64,000 bases of DNA from positions 1 to 64,000 of the forward strand of contig NZ_FNAC01000016.1 in the NCBI RefSeq assembly GCF_900101705.1, in the 5' to 3' direction. Source of the stretch: Algoriphagus faecimaris. GTDB lineage: Bacteria; Bacteroidota; Bacteroidia; Cytophagales; Cyclobacteriaceae. Under the pieces are notes generated by a model. That model was not told the origin of the DNA and did not search any database. It saw only the letters and a list, made by a program, of their open reading frames with translations. The first letter of the stretch is position 1, and every line of letters begins with the position of its first letter. Made by a program: the position numbers and the translations under genes. This document shows, in pieces, positions 43,626 to 53,985 of the stretch.

Positions 43626-46399
43626 CGAATAATCTGAATGGTGCCTTTGAGCGCTTGCTCTTGCTCCCTTGGGTCTAGGACGTCAAAGAAAACTTTGCCC
43701 GAGTAGAAATAAGTCCCTGCTGGTAACTCGTTTCCATTTTGATCCCTACCATCCCAACGAATAAATACATCATTTTCATTGGATTCTAGACTGTTGTAGG
43801 AGAAAACTTCAGCACCCCAGCGATTGACAATAAAGATCTCTACACCCGTGACAAATCGAGGACACCTTGCGAATGGGTTGTCATAGGCCATGAATGTTTC
43901 ATTAAGGCCGTCACCATTAGGAGTGAAAGCGTTTGGCAATTCATAATTAGGGCAGTTTTCTACACAGACTATGTTGCTGGGCTCGCTTTCATTACCAGAT
44001 CGATCCACTGCAGTGATGTAGTAGCATCCCCGATAGTTAGTCAGCTCTGTGATTCTGGTAGATAATTCTAAGGAGGAGAGCTCCTTGATCAACTCAAATT
44101 GACTATCCTCACCATTGGCGGTAAAGTATAATCGATACCCGGATAATTCGTCATCACATTCACCTGAGAAATCCGGTTCCCAGCTTAAATCATGAAAGTA
44201 TGTATTCGAATTACAAGGTAAATTAGCGACGTAGTCACTACACTCAGGCCCTTCAAAGGTAAGAACGGGAGGACATGGGAGTCTATTGTCATCAGGTTTC
44301 GCACAAACGATTTGGGACTTGTTTTCAAGAGGATACACTAACCCATCGACGTTATAAGCACCCTTTGTGATGACATAGTAGCAATATTCTATTTCTCTCT
44401 CGAGAGGCTGACCATTAAAGCTGCCATCATCCAGAAACTGAAACCCACTTTGAGTGACATCCACTTCCGCGATCAATTCAAAGGTATCCTCATCAGCGGC
44501 ATCAGGATCTGTTCTATTTCTATAGACCTCATGTCTAAATTCCCCAATGGCATTATTCCAAGGGACGGTGAAGTCCCAGTTTAATTCAATAGCCTCATTG
44601 ATAATGGTGGGTTCTAGCCACACCGAGGAGGCTTTGGATGAGGTGTCAATCTTAGTGTCCTCTTCGATAAGAATTACCTTATAATTGTAGACTAGATTTT
44701 CGGTATTCAGCCCTGTATCTGTAAATAAGGTATCTGAGGTGACCCCTAATGAAGTGCGGTCTTGATCTCCTGTAAACCCTGTACTTCTGATCAACTCATA
44801 AGTAAATGGTCCAGGGAATTGCTCAGGATCGATGTCATAAGGAGGGGTCCATTTAATGAATATTTCTCCATCTTGCTCATCTGTTTGTTCTACGCTGACA
44901 TTGGTGATAATCGGCACGTCTACATCAATGGTGATGCAGATTTCCTCTGAAACGATACTTTCTCCAAGTCGCGGTTCAGGATAGGCAGCAACTAGCCTAT
45001 AGCAATAGGTGTTTCCAGGAGCTAGGCCTTCTCCACCATTTAGGTCATCAAAACTGAAGGTCTCCATATTAGTCGTGCCAATCAGGTCGTAGCCAGGCCG
45101 GATGCCTGTTTCACAACTATCAGGTTCGTAGGGATCCGAATTGATTCTTCGCCAAATTTGCATCTCACTGGCAGAATTAGCACAGGCATAGGGATCCCAG
45201 TTTAGCGCTACCGTTCGACCTGGCATCTGCTCCAATTCATCCCAAACTGGCGGAGGACCGATGACTTTAATTCGCCAGGTTTTGATATCCACTAGCGCGG
45301 GTCCTGATCGAGGTTGATCCGTAATCCTGACTCTTACATCATATTCTCTTGCTCTGACGTGATTGCAGACGGTTTGCCAGTTGAAATTGACGATGCCGGG
45401 GCTGGGTTGAAATTCTGCCTCCGGTGAGAAGCTTGCCGGCGAGGTGGAGATTTCAATCGGCTCTCCAAAAATCTCAATCTTGATAGGGTCCCCATCAGGA
45501 TCTTCTCCCTGTATGATTTCTTCTATATGTGTACCTGCCTCCACGCACAGATCAGGAGGTAAAATTAGCTCGGGTCTCCTATTATTGGAGTTTTCGATAA
45601 TGATTTGCATGTCTCGTACCACGTAGCCGATCTGTACCCATTCGCCATCTAGCTTTCTGAATTCTTTGATTTTAAATGCCACATTAAACTGACCTGCCGT
45701 ACCAGGAGCGTCCCAAATTAAATCTCCAAATACCTCATCGATAGAAAAGAGAGCTGGAGAAACTCCCGACTCTTGATTGGTGCTAAACTCGGCATTGTTT
45801 GGATCGCGATAGTTATTCACTGGACGCTGAAAAGCCTGCTTGGGTACGTCAAGCTCGTAGGCCAAGCTGTCTCCATCAGGATCATATGCGCCAGGGTTGT
45901 GAATATATCGAACATTTACAGCACCGTTATCTACAGGGGGAATGGTCAAAACAGGAGAATTGTTAACTCCAATAAATGGGTCGATAGTGATCTGAGTCTC
46001 AACATAAAAAGGTGTATCGACTGAGTTGTCCATGTTAAGTGTTAGATCGTTTCTATTGAATTCCTGGAAACGAATGGTGTATGTGCCGGGTCCCTGAAAA
46101 GTGTGCGTGATGACAAAAGTGTTTTTTTCGATTTGGTTACCTAGGCTCTCATTCAAAGAGAAATCACTTTCCGTATTAAGCTGCTCCTCTCTTCCATCAC
46201 CAAAATTGATCGTACCAGGTCCGAAAACCACATTTGATCGGGTATCGGTATATCCTACGACAGTGATTCGATAAGTGAGTGTCTGCACAGAGATTCTTTC
46301 TGCTATTATTTCACCTGCACGAATATGGGTAGCCCATGCGCTTGAAAGCCCGATAATCAGGTAGGTCAAAAAAAATAGTGAGGAAAGTTTTAGCTTCAT
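43622..46399 (-). CDS. Large secreted protein with CHU_C/type IX secretion C-terminal domain
   Basis: The ATG at 46399 is chosen over a GTG three codons earlier. The 925-residue protein has a signal peptide (LSSLFFLTYLIIGLSSAWA), a PKD/cadherin-like N-terminal half with cysteines, several fibronectin type III-like modules (about 380-800) and a C-terminal gliding-motility-associated domain: NYELPNAFTPNGDGLNETF, VEIFIVNRWGAEVFSYN, WDGRDQNGNELPAGTYFY. Proteins with this end are exported by the type IX system and anchored at the surface (established knowledge for the family). Confidence 0.87.
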   Translation of the reverse strand: MKLKLSSLFFLTYLIIGLSSAWATHIRAGEIIAERISVQTLTYRITVVGYTDTRSNVVFGPGTINFGDGREEQLNTESDFSLNESLGNQIEKNTFVITHTFQGPGTYTIRFQEFNRNDLTLNMDNSVDTPFYVETQITIDPFIGVNNSPVLTIPPVDNGAVNVRYIHNPGAYDPDGDSLAYELDVPKQAFQRPVNNYRDPNNAEFSTNQESGVSPALFSIDEVFGDLIWDAPGTAGQFNVAFKIKEFRKLDGEWVQIGYVVRDMQIIIENSNNRRPELILPPDLCVEAGTHIEEIIQGEDPDGDPIKIEIFGEPIEISTSPASFSPEAEFQPSPGIVNFNWQTVCNHVRAREYDVRVRITDQPRSGPALVDIKTWRIKVIGPPPVWDELEQMPGRTVALNWDPYACANSASEMQIWRRINSDPYEPDSCETGIRPGYDLIGTTNMETFSFDDLNGGEGLAPGNTYCYRLVAAYPEPRLGESIVSEEICITIDVDVPIITNVSVEQTDEQDGEIFIKWTPPYDIDPEQFPGPFTYELIRSTGFTGDQDRTSLGVTSDTLFTDTGLNTENLVYNYKVILIEEDTKIDTSSKASSVWLEPTIINEAIELNWDFTVPWNNAIGEFRHEVYRNRTDPDAADEDTFELIAEVDVTQSGFQFLDDGSFNGQPLEREIEYCYYVITKGAYNVDGLVYPLENKSQIVCAKPDDNRLPCPPVLTFEGPECSDYVANLPCNSNTYFHDLSWEPDFSGECDDELSGYRLYFTANGEDSQFELIKELSSLELSTRITELTNYRGCYYITAVDRSGNESEPSNIVCVENCPNYELPNAFTPNGDGLNETFMAYDNPFARCPRFVTGVEIFIVNRWGAEVFSYNSLESNENDVFIRWDGRDQNGNELPAGTYFYSGKVFFDVLDPREQEQALKGTIQIIR

Positions 46400-46638
46400 G
46401 ATTCGCACGATTTGTCCTAATTTTTAATTCAAAACACTTCTCAATACCAAAAGTTATGAAAGCTCAGGTATTGAACTTTTTTTAATCTATACGAAATAAA
46501 CGGAAGAAAGGAGAAATTCCATTTAAAATCAAACAATAAAATTGAACAGGGGGTTAAAAAAGTAGATTCTAAAGTCTAAAACTTCAACATAGAAATTTAT
46601 TTAGAACCTTTTAAAATAAGAAGGTAGATTATGAATGG

Positions 46639-46670
46639 ATTGTTTACTAGTTGATCCGAATGTAAATTTG
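46639..46670 (+). promoter_or_regulatory. Promoter of sdhCAB
   Basis: TAAATTTG (46663-46670) matches the -7 box TAnnTTTG exactly, and ATTG (46639-46642), a 3/4 match to TTTG, lies 20 bases upstream. Transcription should begin near 46677, about 40 bases before the sdhC ATG. The rest of 46409-46638 shows nothing recognised. Confidence 0.7.
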
Positions 46671-46718
46671 GCAGCAATTATAGTAAAACATTCGTTTTAA
46701 ATTAATCCAAAAAATCGT

Positions 46719-47399
46719 ATGAGCTGGGTTACAAAAACCTTAAGTAGCACACTTGGAAGAAAGCTGATCATGGCATTGACAGGTCTCTTCCTTATCCTGT
46801 TTTTGACAGGTCACGTTTCAGGCAACTTGTTGCTTTTCAAAGGAGATGGAGGAGAGGCATTTAATATATATGCCAAGTTTATGACTACCAATCCTGCAGT
46901 CAAAATTTTATCCTACCTAACCTACATTTCTGTCATTGGACATGTGATTTATTCGGTTATTCTGAGTCGGAAAAATAAGTCAGCTCGTCCAGTAGCCTAT
47001 GCAGAGTCCAAATCCTCCACCAATTCCTCTTTTTCTTCCAGAAATATGGGGATTTTGGGTACCATTATTTTGATTTTCTTGGTAGTTCACCTTCAAGGAT
47101 TTTGGTATCAGATGCATTGGGGAGATGTACCTACAGTAGTTTATGAGGGAGAAACGTACAAGAATCTGTTTGAAATTGTCACATTCGCCTTCCAGAATGA
47201 ATTGCTTGTCGCCGGTTATGTTATTGCTATGGGATTCCTTGGATTTCATCTTTCTCATGGTTTTGCCAGTGCTTTTCAATCACTTGGATTAAGTCATAAA
47301 AAATACTCTCCAGCTATAGAGGCTGTGGGGAAAATCTATTGCGTTGTGGTGCCTGTGCTTTTTGCCAGCATGCCACTTTATATTTATTTCACTAGCTAA
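46719..47399 (+). CDS. sdhC: Succinate dehydrogenase cytochrome b subunit
   Basis: The 226-residue membrane subunit has five hydrophobic segments and the Bacteroidota SdhC b558-type features: KLIMALTGLFLILFLTGHVS, HVIYSVILSRKN, LVVHLQGFWYQMHWGD, LGFHLSHGFASAFQSLG, with four membrane His for haem. It anchors the SdhA-SdhB heterodimer and passes electrons to menaquinone. First gene of the sdhCAB operon. Confidence 0.93.
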   Translation: MSWVTKTLSSTLGRKLIMALTGLFLILFLTGHVSGNLLLFKGDGGEAFNIYAKFMTTNPAVKILSYLTYISVIGHVIYSVILSRKNKSARPVAYAESKSSTNSSFSSRNMGILGTIILIFLVVHLQGFWYQMHWGDVPTVVYEGETYKNLFEIVTFAFQNELLVAGYVIAMGFLGFHLSHGFASAFQSLGLSHKKYSPAIEAVGKIYCVVVPVLFASMPLYIYFTS

Positions 47400-47413
47400 T
47401 TTAATAGTCCCGT

Positions 47414-49348
47414 ATGATACTAGATTCCAAAATACCTGCTGGTCCTTTGGCAGAAAAATGGACTAAGCACAAGTTTAACAGCAAATTGGTCAACCCGGCC
47501 AATAAAAGAAAATACGAGGTCATCGTAGTGGGTACAGGTTTGGCGGGAGCTTCTGCGGCAGCTTCTTTAGCAGAGTTGGGTTACAATGTCAAAGCCTTTT
47601 GTTTTCAGGATAGTCCTCGCCGGGCGCACTCGATTGCTGCTCAGGGAGGTATCAATGCTGCGAAAAATTATCAGAATGACGGTGACTCTATTTTCAGACT
47701 ATTCTACGATACGATCAAGGGTGGAGATTACCGCGCAAGAGAAGCAAATGTTTACAGACTTGCAGAAGTATCTGTCAACATTATTGATCAGTGTGTCGCG
47801 CAAGGTGTTCCTTTTGCAAGAGAATATGGAGGACTACTATCCAATAGATCTTTTGGAGGCGCTCAAGTCTCCCGTACATTTTATGCCCGAGGTCAGACTG
47901 GACAGCAGTTACTCTTAGGAGCTTATTCCGCATTGAGTCGTCAAGTAGCCAATGGTAAAGTAAAGCTTTATCCTAGAACTGAAATGATGGATGTGGTCGT
48001 AGTGGATGGGCATGCAAGAGGTATTGTCACTAGAAACTTGATTACGGGAGCTGTAGAAACTCACGCTGCACACGCAGTATTATTATGTACTGGAGGATAT
48101 GGAAACGTATTTTTCCTTTCGACAAATGCAATGGGTTCCAATGTGACAGCGGCTTGGAGAGCTCACAAGCGCGGTGCTTACTTTGCGAACCCTTGCTATA
48201 CTCAGATTCACCCTACTTGTATTCCAGTTTCTGGAGATCATCAGTCCAAGTTGACATTGATGTCTGAGTCTCTCCGAAATGACGGTAGAGTATGGGTGCC
48301 TGCGACAGTGGAAATCGCAGAAAAGCTTCGTAAAGGCGAAATCAAGGCAAATGATATTGCTGAAGAGGATAGAGACTACTATTTAGAGAGAAAGTATCCA
48401 AGTTTTGGAAACTTAGTGCCAAGAGATGTGGCCTCTCGAAATGCAAAGTATGTATGTGACGAAGGACGTGGAGTCAATGAAACAGGCGAAGCCGTATTCT
48501 TGGACTTCAGAGATGCCATCAAAAGAGATACAGAAGAAGTAATTCGTGCCAAATATGGTAACTTATTTGACATGTATCAGCAAATCACAGGAGAGAACCC
48601 GTACAAGGTTCCGATGATGATTTATCCAGCGGTACACTATACCATGGGTGGTCTTTGGGTAGATTATAATTTGATGACCACTGTCCCGGGTCTTTATGCT
48701 TTAGGAGAGGCCAATTTCTCCGATCATGGTGCTAACAGATTGGGGGCTTCTGCTTTGATGCAGGGATTAGCTGATGGTTATTTTGTAGCTCCTTACACTA
48801 TTGGTGATTATTTGGCCCAGATTGGACCTAGCCCAGTAGATACCAATCACCCAGAGTTTGAAAAGGCTTCCAAAGAAGTCAAAGACAGAATCCAAAAGCT
48901 ATTAAGTATCAAAGGTTCCAAAACAGTCGATTATTTCCATAAGAAATTAGGAAAAATCATGTGGAATGAATGTGGAATGGCCAGAACAGCCAAGGGTCTT
49001 ACTCAAGCGAAAGCAGATATTAAAGCGTTGAAAGCGGAGTTTTGGAAGGATGTGAAAGTACTTGGAGAAAATGAGGAGTTAAATCAATCGCTAGAAAAAG
49101 CCCACCGTGTAGCTGATTTCTTAGAATTGGGAGAATTGATGATTGACGATGCTTTAAACAGAAATGAATCTTGTGGAGGCCACTTCAGAGAGGAATATCA
49201 AACTCCAGAAGGGGAAGCTTTGCGTGATGATGAAAATTTCGCTTATGTAGCTGCATGGAAATACATGGGAGAAGGACAGGAGGAAGAATTGAATAAAGAG
49301 CCTCTAGAATTCGAAAATGTGAAGTTGACTCAGCGCTCGTACAAATAA
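47414..49348 (+). CDS. sdhA: Succinate dehydrogenase flavoprotein subunit
   Basis: The 644-residue subunit has the FAD dinucleotide-binding [37 protein letters not shown] around the flavin-linking His ([10 protein letters not shown]), the active-site [17 protein letters not shown] region and [12 protein letters not shown], and [20 protein letters not shown]. This long form is the fumarate-reductase-like SdhA found with the five-helix SdhC. It catalyses succinate to fumarate. 14 bases after sdhC, 24 before sdhB. Confidence 0.95.
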   Translation: MILDSKIPAGPLAEKWTKHKFNSKLVNPANKRKYEVIVVGTGLAGASAAASLAELGYNVKAFCFQDSPRRAHSIAAQGGINAAKNYQNDGDSIFRLFYDTIKGGDYRAREANVYRLAEVSVNIIDQCVAQGVPFAREYGGLLSNRSFGGAQVSRTFYARGQTGQQLLLGAYSALSRQVANGKVKLYPRTEMMDVVVVDGHARGIVTRNLITGAVETHAAHAVLLCTGGYGNVFFLSTNAMGSNVTAAWRAHKRGAYFANPCYTQIHPTCIPVSGDHQSKLTLMSESLRNDGRVWVPATVEIAEKLRKGEIKANDIAEEDRDYYLERKYPSFGNLVPRDVASRNAKYVCDEGRGVNETGEAVFLDFRDAIKRDTEEVIRAKYGNLFDMYQQITGENPYKVPMMIYPAVHYTMGGLWVDYNLMTTVPGLYALGEANFSDHGANRLGASALMQGLADGYFVAPYTIGDYLAQIGPSPVDTNHPEFEKASKEVKDRIQKLLSIKGSKTVDYFHKKLGKIMWNECGMARTAKGLTQAKADIKALKAEFWKDVKVLGENEELNQSLEKAHRVADFLELGELMIDDALNRNESCGGHFREEYQTPEGEALRDDENFAYVAAWKYMGEGQEEELNKEPLEFENVKLTQRSYK

Positions 49349-49372
49349 TCAAGACTTAAAATTCATTACTAT

Positions 49373-50122
49373 ATGAAATTGACATTAAAAGTTTGGAGAC
49401 AGAAAAACAATGCCGACAAAGGCGGATTTGTTTCTTATCCAATAGATGGAATATCCAAAGACATGTCATTCCTCGAAATGATGGATGTCTTAAACGAAAA
49501 ATTGACAGAAAAAGGAGAGGATCCTGTACACTTTGACCATGATTGCCGAGAAGGTATTTGTGGAATGTGTTCGCTATACATAAATGGAAAGCCTCACGGA
49601 CCACAGCAGACTACTACCTGTCAGCTACACATGCGCTCCTTCAATGATGGAGATAGTATTACTATCGAGCCTTGGAGAGCAAAAGCATTTCCTGTTGTAA
49701 AAGATTTGGTGGTAGACCGTTCCTCATTTGACCGAATAATCCAAGCGGGCGGATATGTCTCCGTGAATACAGGTGGAGTACCAGATGCTAATGAAATTCC
49801 CATTCCAAAGCGAATAGCAGATGAGGCTTTCGATGCGGCTACCTGCATAGGCTGTGGTGCATGCGTGGCAGCCTGTAAAAATGCCTCTGCGATGCTCTTT
49901 ACTTCTGCTAAAATTTCCCAGTTGGCAATGTTGCCTCAGGGACAAGTTGAGCGGAAAGACAGGGCAGAGAAAATGATCGCCCAAATGGATGCGGAAGGCT
50001 TTGGTGCTTGTACCAATACCGGAGCCTGCTCAGCAGAATGTCCTAAGGGGATTTCCTTGACCAATATCGCACGTATGAACCGAGAGTATTTCTCGGCTGT
50101 CGTCAGTAGCAATAATGTGTAA
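49373..50122 (+). CDS. sdhB: Succinate dehydrogenase iron-sulfur subunit
   Basis: The 249-residue subunit carries three clusters: [2Fe-2S] Cys in [14 protein letters not shown] and QQTTTCQLH, [4Fe-4S] in [15 protein letters not shown], and the third-cluster [15 protein letters not shown]. It transfers electrons from SdhA to SdhC. Last gene of the operon, ended by a strong terminator. Confidence 0.95.
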   Translation: MKLTLKVWRQKNNADKGGFVSYPIDGISKDMSFLEMMDVLNEKLTEKGEDPVHFDHDCREGICGMCSLYINGKPHGPQQTTTCQLHMRSFNDGDSITIEPWRAKAFPVVKDLVVDRSSFDRIIQAGGYVSVNTGGVPDANEIPIPKRIADEAFDAATCIGCGACVAACKNASAMLFTSAKISQLAMLPQGQVERKDRAEKMIAQMDAEGFGACTNTGACSAECPKGISLTNIARMNREYFSAVVSSNNV

Positions 50123-50144
50123 TCTAAATTCAGAAAAAATTAAA

Positions 50145-50167
50145 AGCCGGCAAGTCCGGCTTTTTTT
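50145..50167 (+). terminator. Terminator of sdhCAB
   Basis: A 6-bp GC-rich stem AGCCGG/CCGGCT (50145-50150, 50156-50161) with loop CAAGT is followed by a T7 tract, 22 bases after the stop. Confidence 0.88.
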
Positions 50168-50227
50168 GTATTTATTTGAGTTGAAATAAGATTTAAAAGT
50201 TAAAAAATAGATTAAAACCCAATTTTA

Positions 50228-50258
50228 TTTCATTTCAGAGGCAATTATATTAACTTTG
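50228..50258 (+). promoter_or_regulatory. Promoter of the symporter/GNAT/racemase operon
   Basis: TAACTTTG (50251-50258) matches the -7 consensus, and TTTC (50228-50231) lies 19 bases upstream as a 3/4 -33 box. The ATG is 45 bases downstream. Confidence 0.65.
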
Positions 50259-50302
50259 AAAAATTATATTCTAAAGAAGTTTGATACAAATCCAAAGACA
50301 TA

Positions 50303-51739
50303 ATGCATTTGATAGATCTCCTGATCTTCTTTCTTTACATGGTTACCATGCTGGGCGTGGGATATTTTTTTATGAGGAAAAACAGCAGTCAGGAGGATTA
50401 TTATGTAGGCGGCAGGTCTATTGGTAGTCTTCATATAGGCCTTTCGGTTGTAGCTACGGATGTAGGCGGAGGTTTTTCGATTGGGCTAGGAGGACTTGGT
50501 TTTGCCATGGGTATTTCAGGTTCTTGGATGCTTTTCACAGGTTTATTGGGAGCTTGGCTCGCTGCGGTGATTTTGATTCCAAGAGTAAAGTCAGATCCAG
50601 CTTTCGCAAAATTTTTCACTTTCCCGCAGATTGTAGGCCATCTCTATAATTCCACTACGGCAAAAGTTGCTGCTGTCATTTGTTTCCTAGGGTATTTGGG
50701 CTTTACCTCTTCTCAGCTGCTAGCCGGTGCTAAATTGGCGTCAGGCACCTTTTCTGCACTTGATTTACAGACTGCGCTCTTGATTATGGGCGCGATAGCA
50801 GTAGTGTATACGGTAATGGGAGGACTAAAAGCAGTTATTTATACTGATACTGTGCAGTGGATTATTTTAATGCTTGGCCTGATGTTTATTGGTATTCCCA
50901 TAGCTTATAATTACGTGGGGGGCTGGGAAGGAATTGAGGCCACTCTTCCCCAAGAGTTTTTCTCATTATCCAATTTAACCTGGCAAGACCTCTTTAATTG
51001 GGGAATAACGATCATTCCGATTTGGTTTGTAGGCATGACTCTTTACCAGCGAATTTTTGCTGCTAGAGATGAAAAAACAGCTAAAAGAGCCTGGTTTATT
51101 GCAGGCTTGTTTGAATGGCCAATTATGGCCTTTCTGGGAGTTGCCTTGGGGCTTTTGTCTAGAGTGGCAGTAGAGCAAGGAGCCTTGGAAGGCTTCACTA
51201 CTGCTATGGATCCTGAGATGGGACTTCCTGTTTTGCTTAGTCAGATTCTTCCTGCCGGCATTTTGGGTTTAATGATGTCCGCCTATTTCTCAGCAGTATT
51301 ATCCACAGCAGATTCTTGCCTAATGGCAGCATCCGGGAACTTGACTACTGATTTGCTTGGGAAATTTTTGAAAAATAAATCTCATGAAACTGAAATGAGA
51401 GTTTCTCAGGTTTTAACTTTAGGAATAGGAATTGTCGCTATTCTGATTGCTTGGCAAATGACAGAAGTGCTAAGTTTAATGCTTTACTCTTATGCCTTTA
51501 TGGTCTCAGGATTATTAGTTCCTGTGGTGGCTGGCTTATTCTTTAAAGTCAGTAATTCACGAGCTGCTGTATCTTCAATGATCATAGGAGGAACTCTGAC
51601 TGCGGGATTAACTTTCCTGGAGGTAGCTCTGCCACTTGGGTTAGATGCTAACTTATTTGGGTTGACGGCTTCGCTTTTGACCTTTTTAACAATATATAAA
51701 CTAGACTTAACCACTCGAAAAAAACATAAGTATGATTAA
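50303..51739 (+). CDS. Sodium:solute symporter (SSS family)
   Basis: The 478-residue membrane protein has about 13 helices and the LeuT-like SSS motifs YYVGGRSIGSLHIGLSVVAT, AVVYTVMGGLKAVIYTDTVQ, FAARDEKTAKRAWFIAG and AYFSAVLSTADSCLMAASGN (sodium-binding helix 8 region). It imports a small organic solute with sodium. The next two genes, a GNAT acetyltransferase (8-base overlap) and a PLP racemase, suggest an amino acid or amine as cargo; this is inference. A TAnnTTTG promoter lies upstream. Confidence 0.87.
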   Translation: MHLIDLLIFFLYMVTMLGVGYFFMRKNSSQEDYYVGGRSIGSLHIGLSVVATDVGGGFSIGLGGLGFAMGISGSWMLFTGLLGAWLAAVILIPRVKSDPAFAKFFTFPQIVGHLYNSTTAKVAAVICFLGYLGFTSSQLLAGAKLASGTFSALDLQTALLIMGAIAVVYTVMGGLKAVIYTDTVQWIILMLGLMFIGIPIAYNYVGGWEGIEATLPQEFFSLSNLTWQDLFNWGITIIPIWFVGMTLYQRIFAARDEKTAKRAWFIAGLFEWPIMAFLGVALGLLSRVAVEQGALEGFTTAMDPEMGLPVLLSQILPAGILGLMMSAYFSAVLSTADSCLMAASGNLTTDLLGKFLKNKSHETEMRVSQVLTLGIGIVAILIAWQMTEVLSLMLYSYAFMVSGLLVPVVAGLFFKVSNSRAAVSSMIIGGTLTAGLTFLEVALPLGLDANLFGLTASLLTFLTIYKLDLTTRKKHKYD

Positions 51740-52172
51740 ATTAGAAACACTCTCTGCCATAGATAATGCGACCTACCTGCAAAAAAATGAAATATCTGAA
51801 TTTCTGTTTGAGCACTTGGGACAATATGGAGACCCAAAAGACGATATCATGAAATGCCTTGATTATGCGCTTGATCAGGGGCTTCATGCAGGAGGCTTTG
51901 TAGTTATGGCTAGAGAAAAAAACAAAATAGTGGGTGCTTTAGTAATGAATAAGACGGGCATGTCGGGCTATATTCCTGAGAATATTTTAGTTTACATAGC
52001 AGTAGATGCTTCCCAGCGTGGTAAAGGAATAGGTGGGAAAATAATGGATATGGCTATTAAAATGGCCAATGGGGCCATTGCATTGCATGTAGAGCCTGAT
52101 AATCCTGCTAAGAAATTGTACGAACGATTAGGATTTACAAACAAATATCTCGAGATGAGATTAAATAAATAA
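51732..52172 (+). CDS. GNAT-family N-acetyltransferase
   Basis: The 146-residue protein has the acetyl-CoA-binding segment VYIAVDASQRGKGIGGKIMD (motif A, RGKGIG) and the C-terminal HVEPDNPAKKLYERLGFTNK, typical of GNAT enzymes. The start overlaps the symporter stop by 8 bases and the racemase follows after one base, so it is tightly coupled to amino-acid-like transport and racemisation. Acceptor unknown. Confidence 0.87.
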   Translation: MIKLETLSAIDNATYLQKNEISEFLFEHLGQYGDPKDDIMKCLDYALDQGLHAGGFVVMAREKNKIVGALVMNKTGMSGYIPENILVYIAVDASQRGKGIGGKIMDMAIKMANGAIALHVEPDNPAKKLYERLGFTNKYLEMRLNK

Positions 52173-52173
52173 G

Positions 52174-53247
52174 ATGGCATATTTGACATTAAACCGAACC
52201 AAGTTGAAGCACAACTTTGAGTTTCTCAAACAGAAATTCAATGAAAACAAAGTGGCTTGGGGCGTAGTGTCCAAGCTTCTTTGTGGCAACAGGCTTTTTC
52301 TGCAGGAGCTGATTAACCTTGGCGTCGATGAAATTCACGACAGCAGAATCAGTAACCTTGCAATGGTCAAAAAATTAAACCCGGAGGTACAGACCGTCTA
52401 TGTGAAACCAGTTTCCAAGCGAAATGTGGGAAAAATGGTTGAGTTTGCGGATGTAAGTTTGAATAGCGAACTAGAGACCATTCACTGGATAAGTGAGGAA
52501 GCAGTGAGGCAAGGTAAAAAGCATAAAATCATAATCATGGTCGAAACGGGTGATCTCCGAGAAGGAGTCATGGGTGAGCAATTGGTGGATTTCTATTCTG
52601 ATGTATTTAAGCTACCCAATATTGAGATCATAGGATTAGGCACCAATTTAAACTGCCTGAATGGGGTGATGCCTTCCACAGATAAGTTGATTCAGCTTTC
52701 TCTTTACAAGCAAATCATTGAGCTCAAATTTAGTAAGGAGATACCTTGGGTATCTGCAGGCACCTCTGTGACGATTCCTTTAATGCTTACGCAGCAGCTT
52801 CCTAAGGGAATTAATCATTTCCGAGTAGGGGAAACGCTATATTTTGGAGTCGATTTATTCGAAGAGAAAGTAATTGAAGGAATGCACGGTGATGTTTTTG
52901 AGCTGCATGCTGAAATCATCGAAATGCAGGAAAAGCCTCTACTTCCAGTGGGTAATTTGGCTGCAAATCCTCAAGGAGAAGTATTGGAAATAGATGAAGC
53001 ACTCTATGGTCAAACCTCCTATCGGGCTATCGTGGATGTTGGGCTTTTAGATGTGGATCCGAAATATTTGATCCCATCAGATGAGGCTATCGAAATATTG
53101 GGAGCGAGCTCCGACATGCTGATCATTAATTTGGGTAAAAACCCCAATGACTACAAAGTAGGTGACCTGATGACTTTTGATTTGAAATACATGGGGGCAC
53201 TAGGGATACTAAACTCCAATTATGTGGACAAAAAAGTAATTGATTGA
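52174..53247 (+). CDS. Alanine/ornithine racemase-like PLP enzyme
   Basis: The 357-residue fold-type III PLP protein has the Schiff-base Lys in WGVVSKLLCGN (Lys34), then MVETGDLREGVMGEQL and HFRVGETLYFGVDL, as in the alanine/ornithine racemase family (Orr-like, not classical Alr: the C-terminal domain is short and a Tyr-rich Alr motif is absent). It should racemise an amino acid in the cytoplasm. It ends the symporter/GNAT operon; a strong terminator follows. Confidence 0.83.
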   Translation: MAYLTLNRTKLKHNFEFLKQKFNENKVAWGVVSKLLCGNRLFLQELINLGVDEIHDSRISNLAMVKKLNPEVQTVYVKPVSKRNVGKMVEFADVSLNSELETIHWISEEAVRQGKKHKIIIMVETGDLREGVMGEQLVDFYSDVFKLPNIEIIGLGTNLNCLNGVMPSTDKLIQLSLYKQIIELKFSKEIPWVSAGTSVTIPLMLTQQLPKGINHFRVGETLYFGVDLFEEKVIEGMHGDVFELHAEIIEMQEKPLLPVGNLAANPQGEVLEIDEALYGQTSYRAIVDVGLLDVDPKYLIPSDEAIEILGASSDMLIINLGKNPNDYKVGDLMTFDLKYMGALGILNSNYVDKKVID

Positions 53248-53252
53248 TACAC

Positions 53253-53282
53253 AAAAAAGGGCTTTTCGGAGTCCTTTTTTTT
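53253..53282 (+). terminator. Terminator of the symporter/GNAT/racemase operon
   Basis: An 11-bp stem, five inner pairs (GGGCT with AGTCC, one G-U) plus an A6/T6 extension around the loop TTTCGG, with the T run to 53282. Confidence 0.82.
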
Positions 53283-53336
53283 GACGAAAAGTTAAACATA
53301 CTTCTATGTGTCTTTCTGCCTTGGAAGACCTGATAG

Positions 53337-53900
53337 TTAGATTTTTGCTCTTATCCTGCTTAAGGTCTCGATAGTCATATCCAAAAATGAGGCAATTTGG
53401 CCCACAGAGGCTTTCTGGATGATTTTGGGCTTATTGTCCATTAGTTCAAGATAGCGGTCTCTTGCTGACTTGAATTTGTTGAAGATTCGCTGTTCCTCTA
53501 GTGCGATAAAGTATTTTTCCAAAATGATCCTGTAGGCTCGTTCCATTTCGGGGTACTCTTCGAAGCAAGCTTGAAGCTCACTGTGCGAAATGCGGTAAAG
53601 CAAAGATTTTTCTAAGGTTTCTATCGTTTCGTAGCTCGGTTTACGAGTGATGAAGGAGTGCATGGCTGTGACAAATTCTCCTTCAAGTGAAAAAGAAACG
53701 GTAATGTCTCTGTTTTCACGGATGTAGAAACTCCTGGCAGAGCCTTCAGAAATATAATACAAGTAGTTGCTGACTTGTCCCTCATGCTCCATCTTAAAGC
53801 CTTTGTCGGCTTTGATTTCTTCCAGTTTGCTGATAAAAGCAAGGCGTGCAGCTTCACTTACTGTGGTGATGTTTTCAAAAAGGCCTGATGATTGTTTCAT
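53337..53900 (-). CDS. Crp/Fnr-family transcription regulator
   Basis: The 187-residue protein has a cyclic-nucleotide-binding-like N-terminal beta-roll (EGQVSNYLYYISEGSARSFY, VSFSLEGEFVTAMHSFITRK) and a C-terminal HTH (KASVGQIASFLDMTIETLSR), the small Bacteroidota type of Crp/Fnr proteins. It lacks the Fnr cluster Cys set. The effector is unknown. It is divergent from the porin-like gene, 85 bases apart, which is a likely target. Confidence 0.87.
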   Translation of the reverse strand: MKQSSGLFENITTVSEAARLAFISKLEEIKADKGFKMEHEGQVSNYLYYISEGSARSFYIRENRDITVSFSLEGEFVTAMHSFITRKPSYETIETLEKSLLYRISHSELQACFEEYPEMERAYRIILEKYFIALEEQRIFNKFKSARDRYLELMDNKPKIIQKASVGQIASFLDMTIETLSRIRAKI

Positions 53901-53985
53901 ATTTTTTGGTTAAAAATACCAGCGAGTTAAAATGTATTCGAGTAGAACTGCTAGTTTTAACGGAAATTTAAAACATAATACACAT

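Noticed and set aside
43622-46399. Repeats in the large surface protein as a DNA repeat array
   Set aside because: The repetition is at protein-fold level (fibronectin-like modules); no near-identical DNA units are seen.
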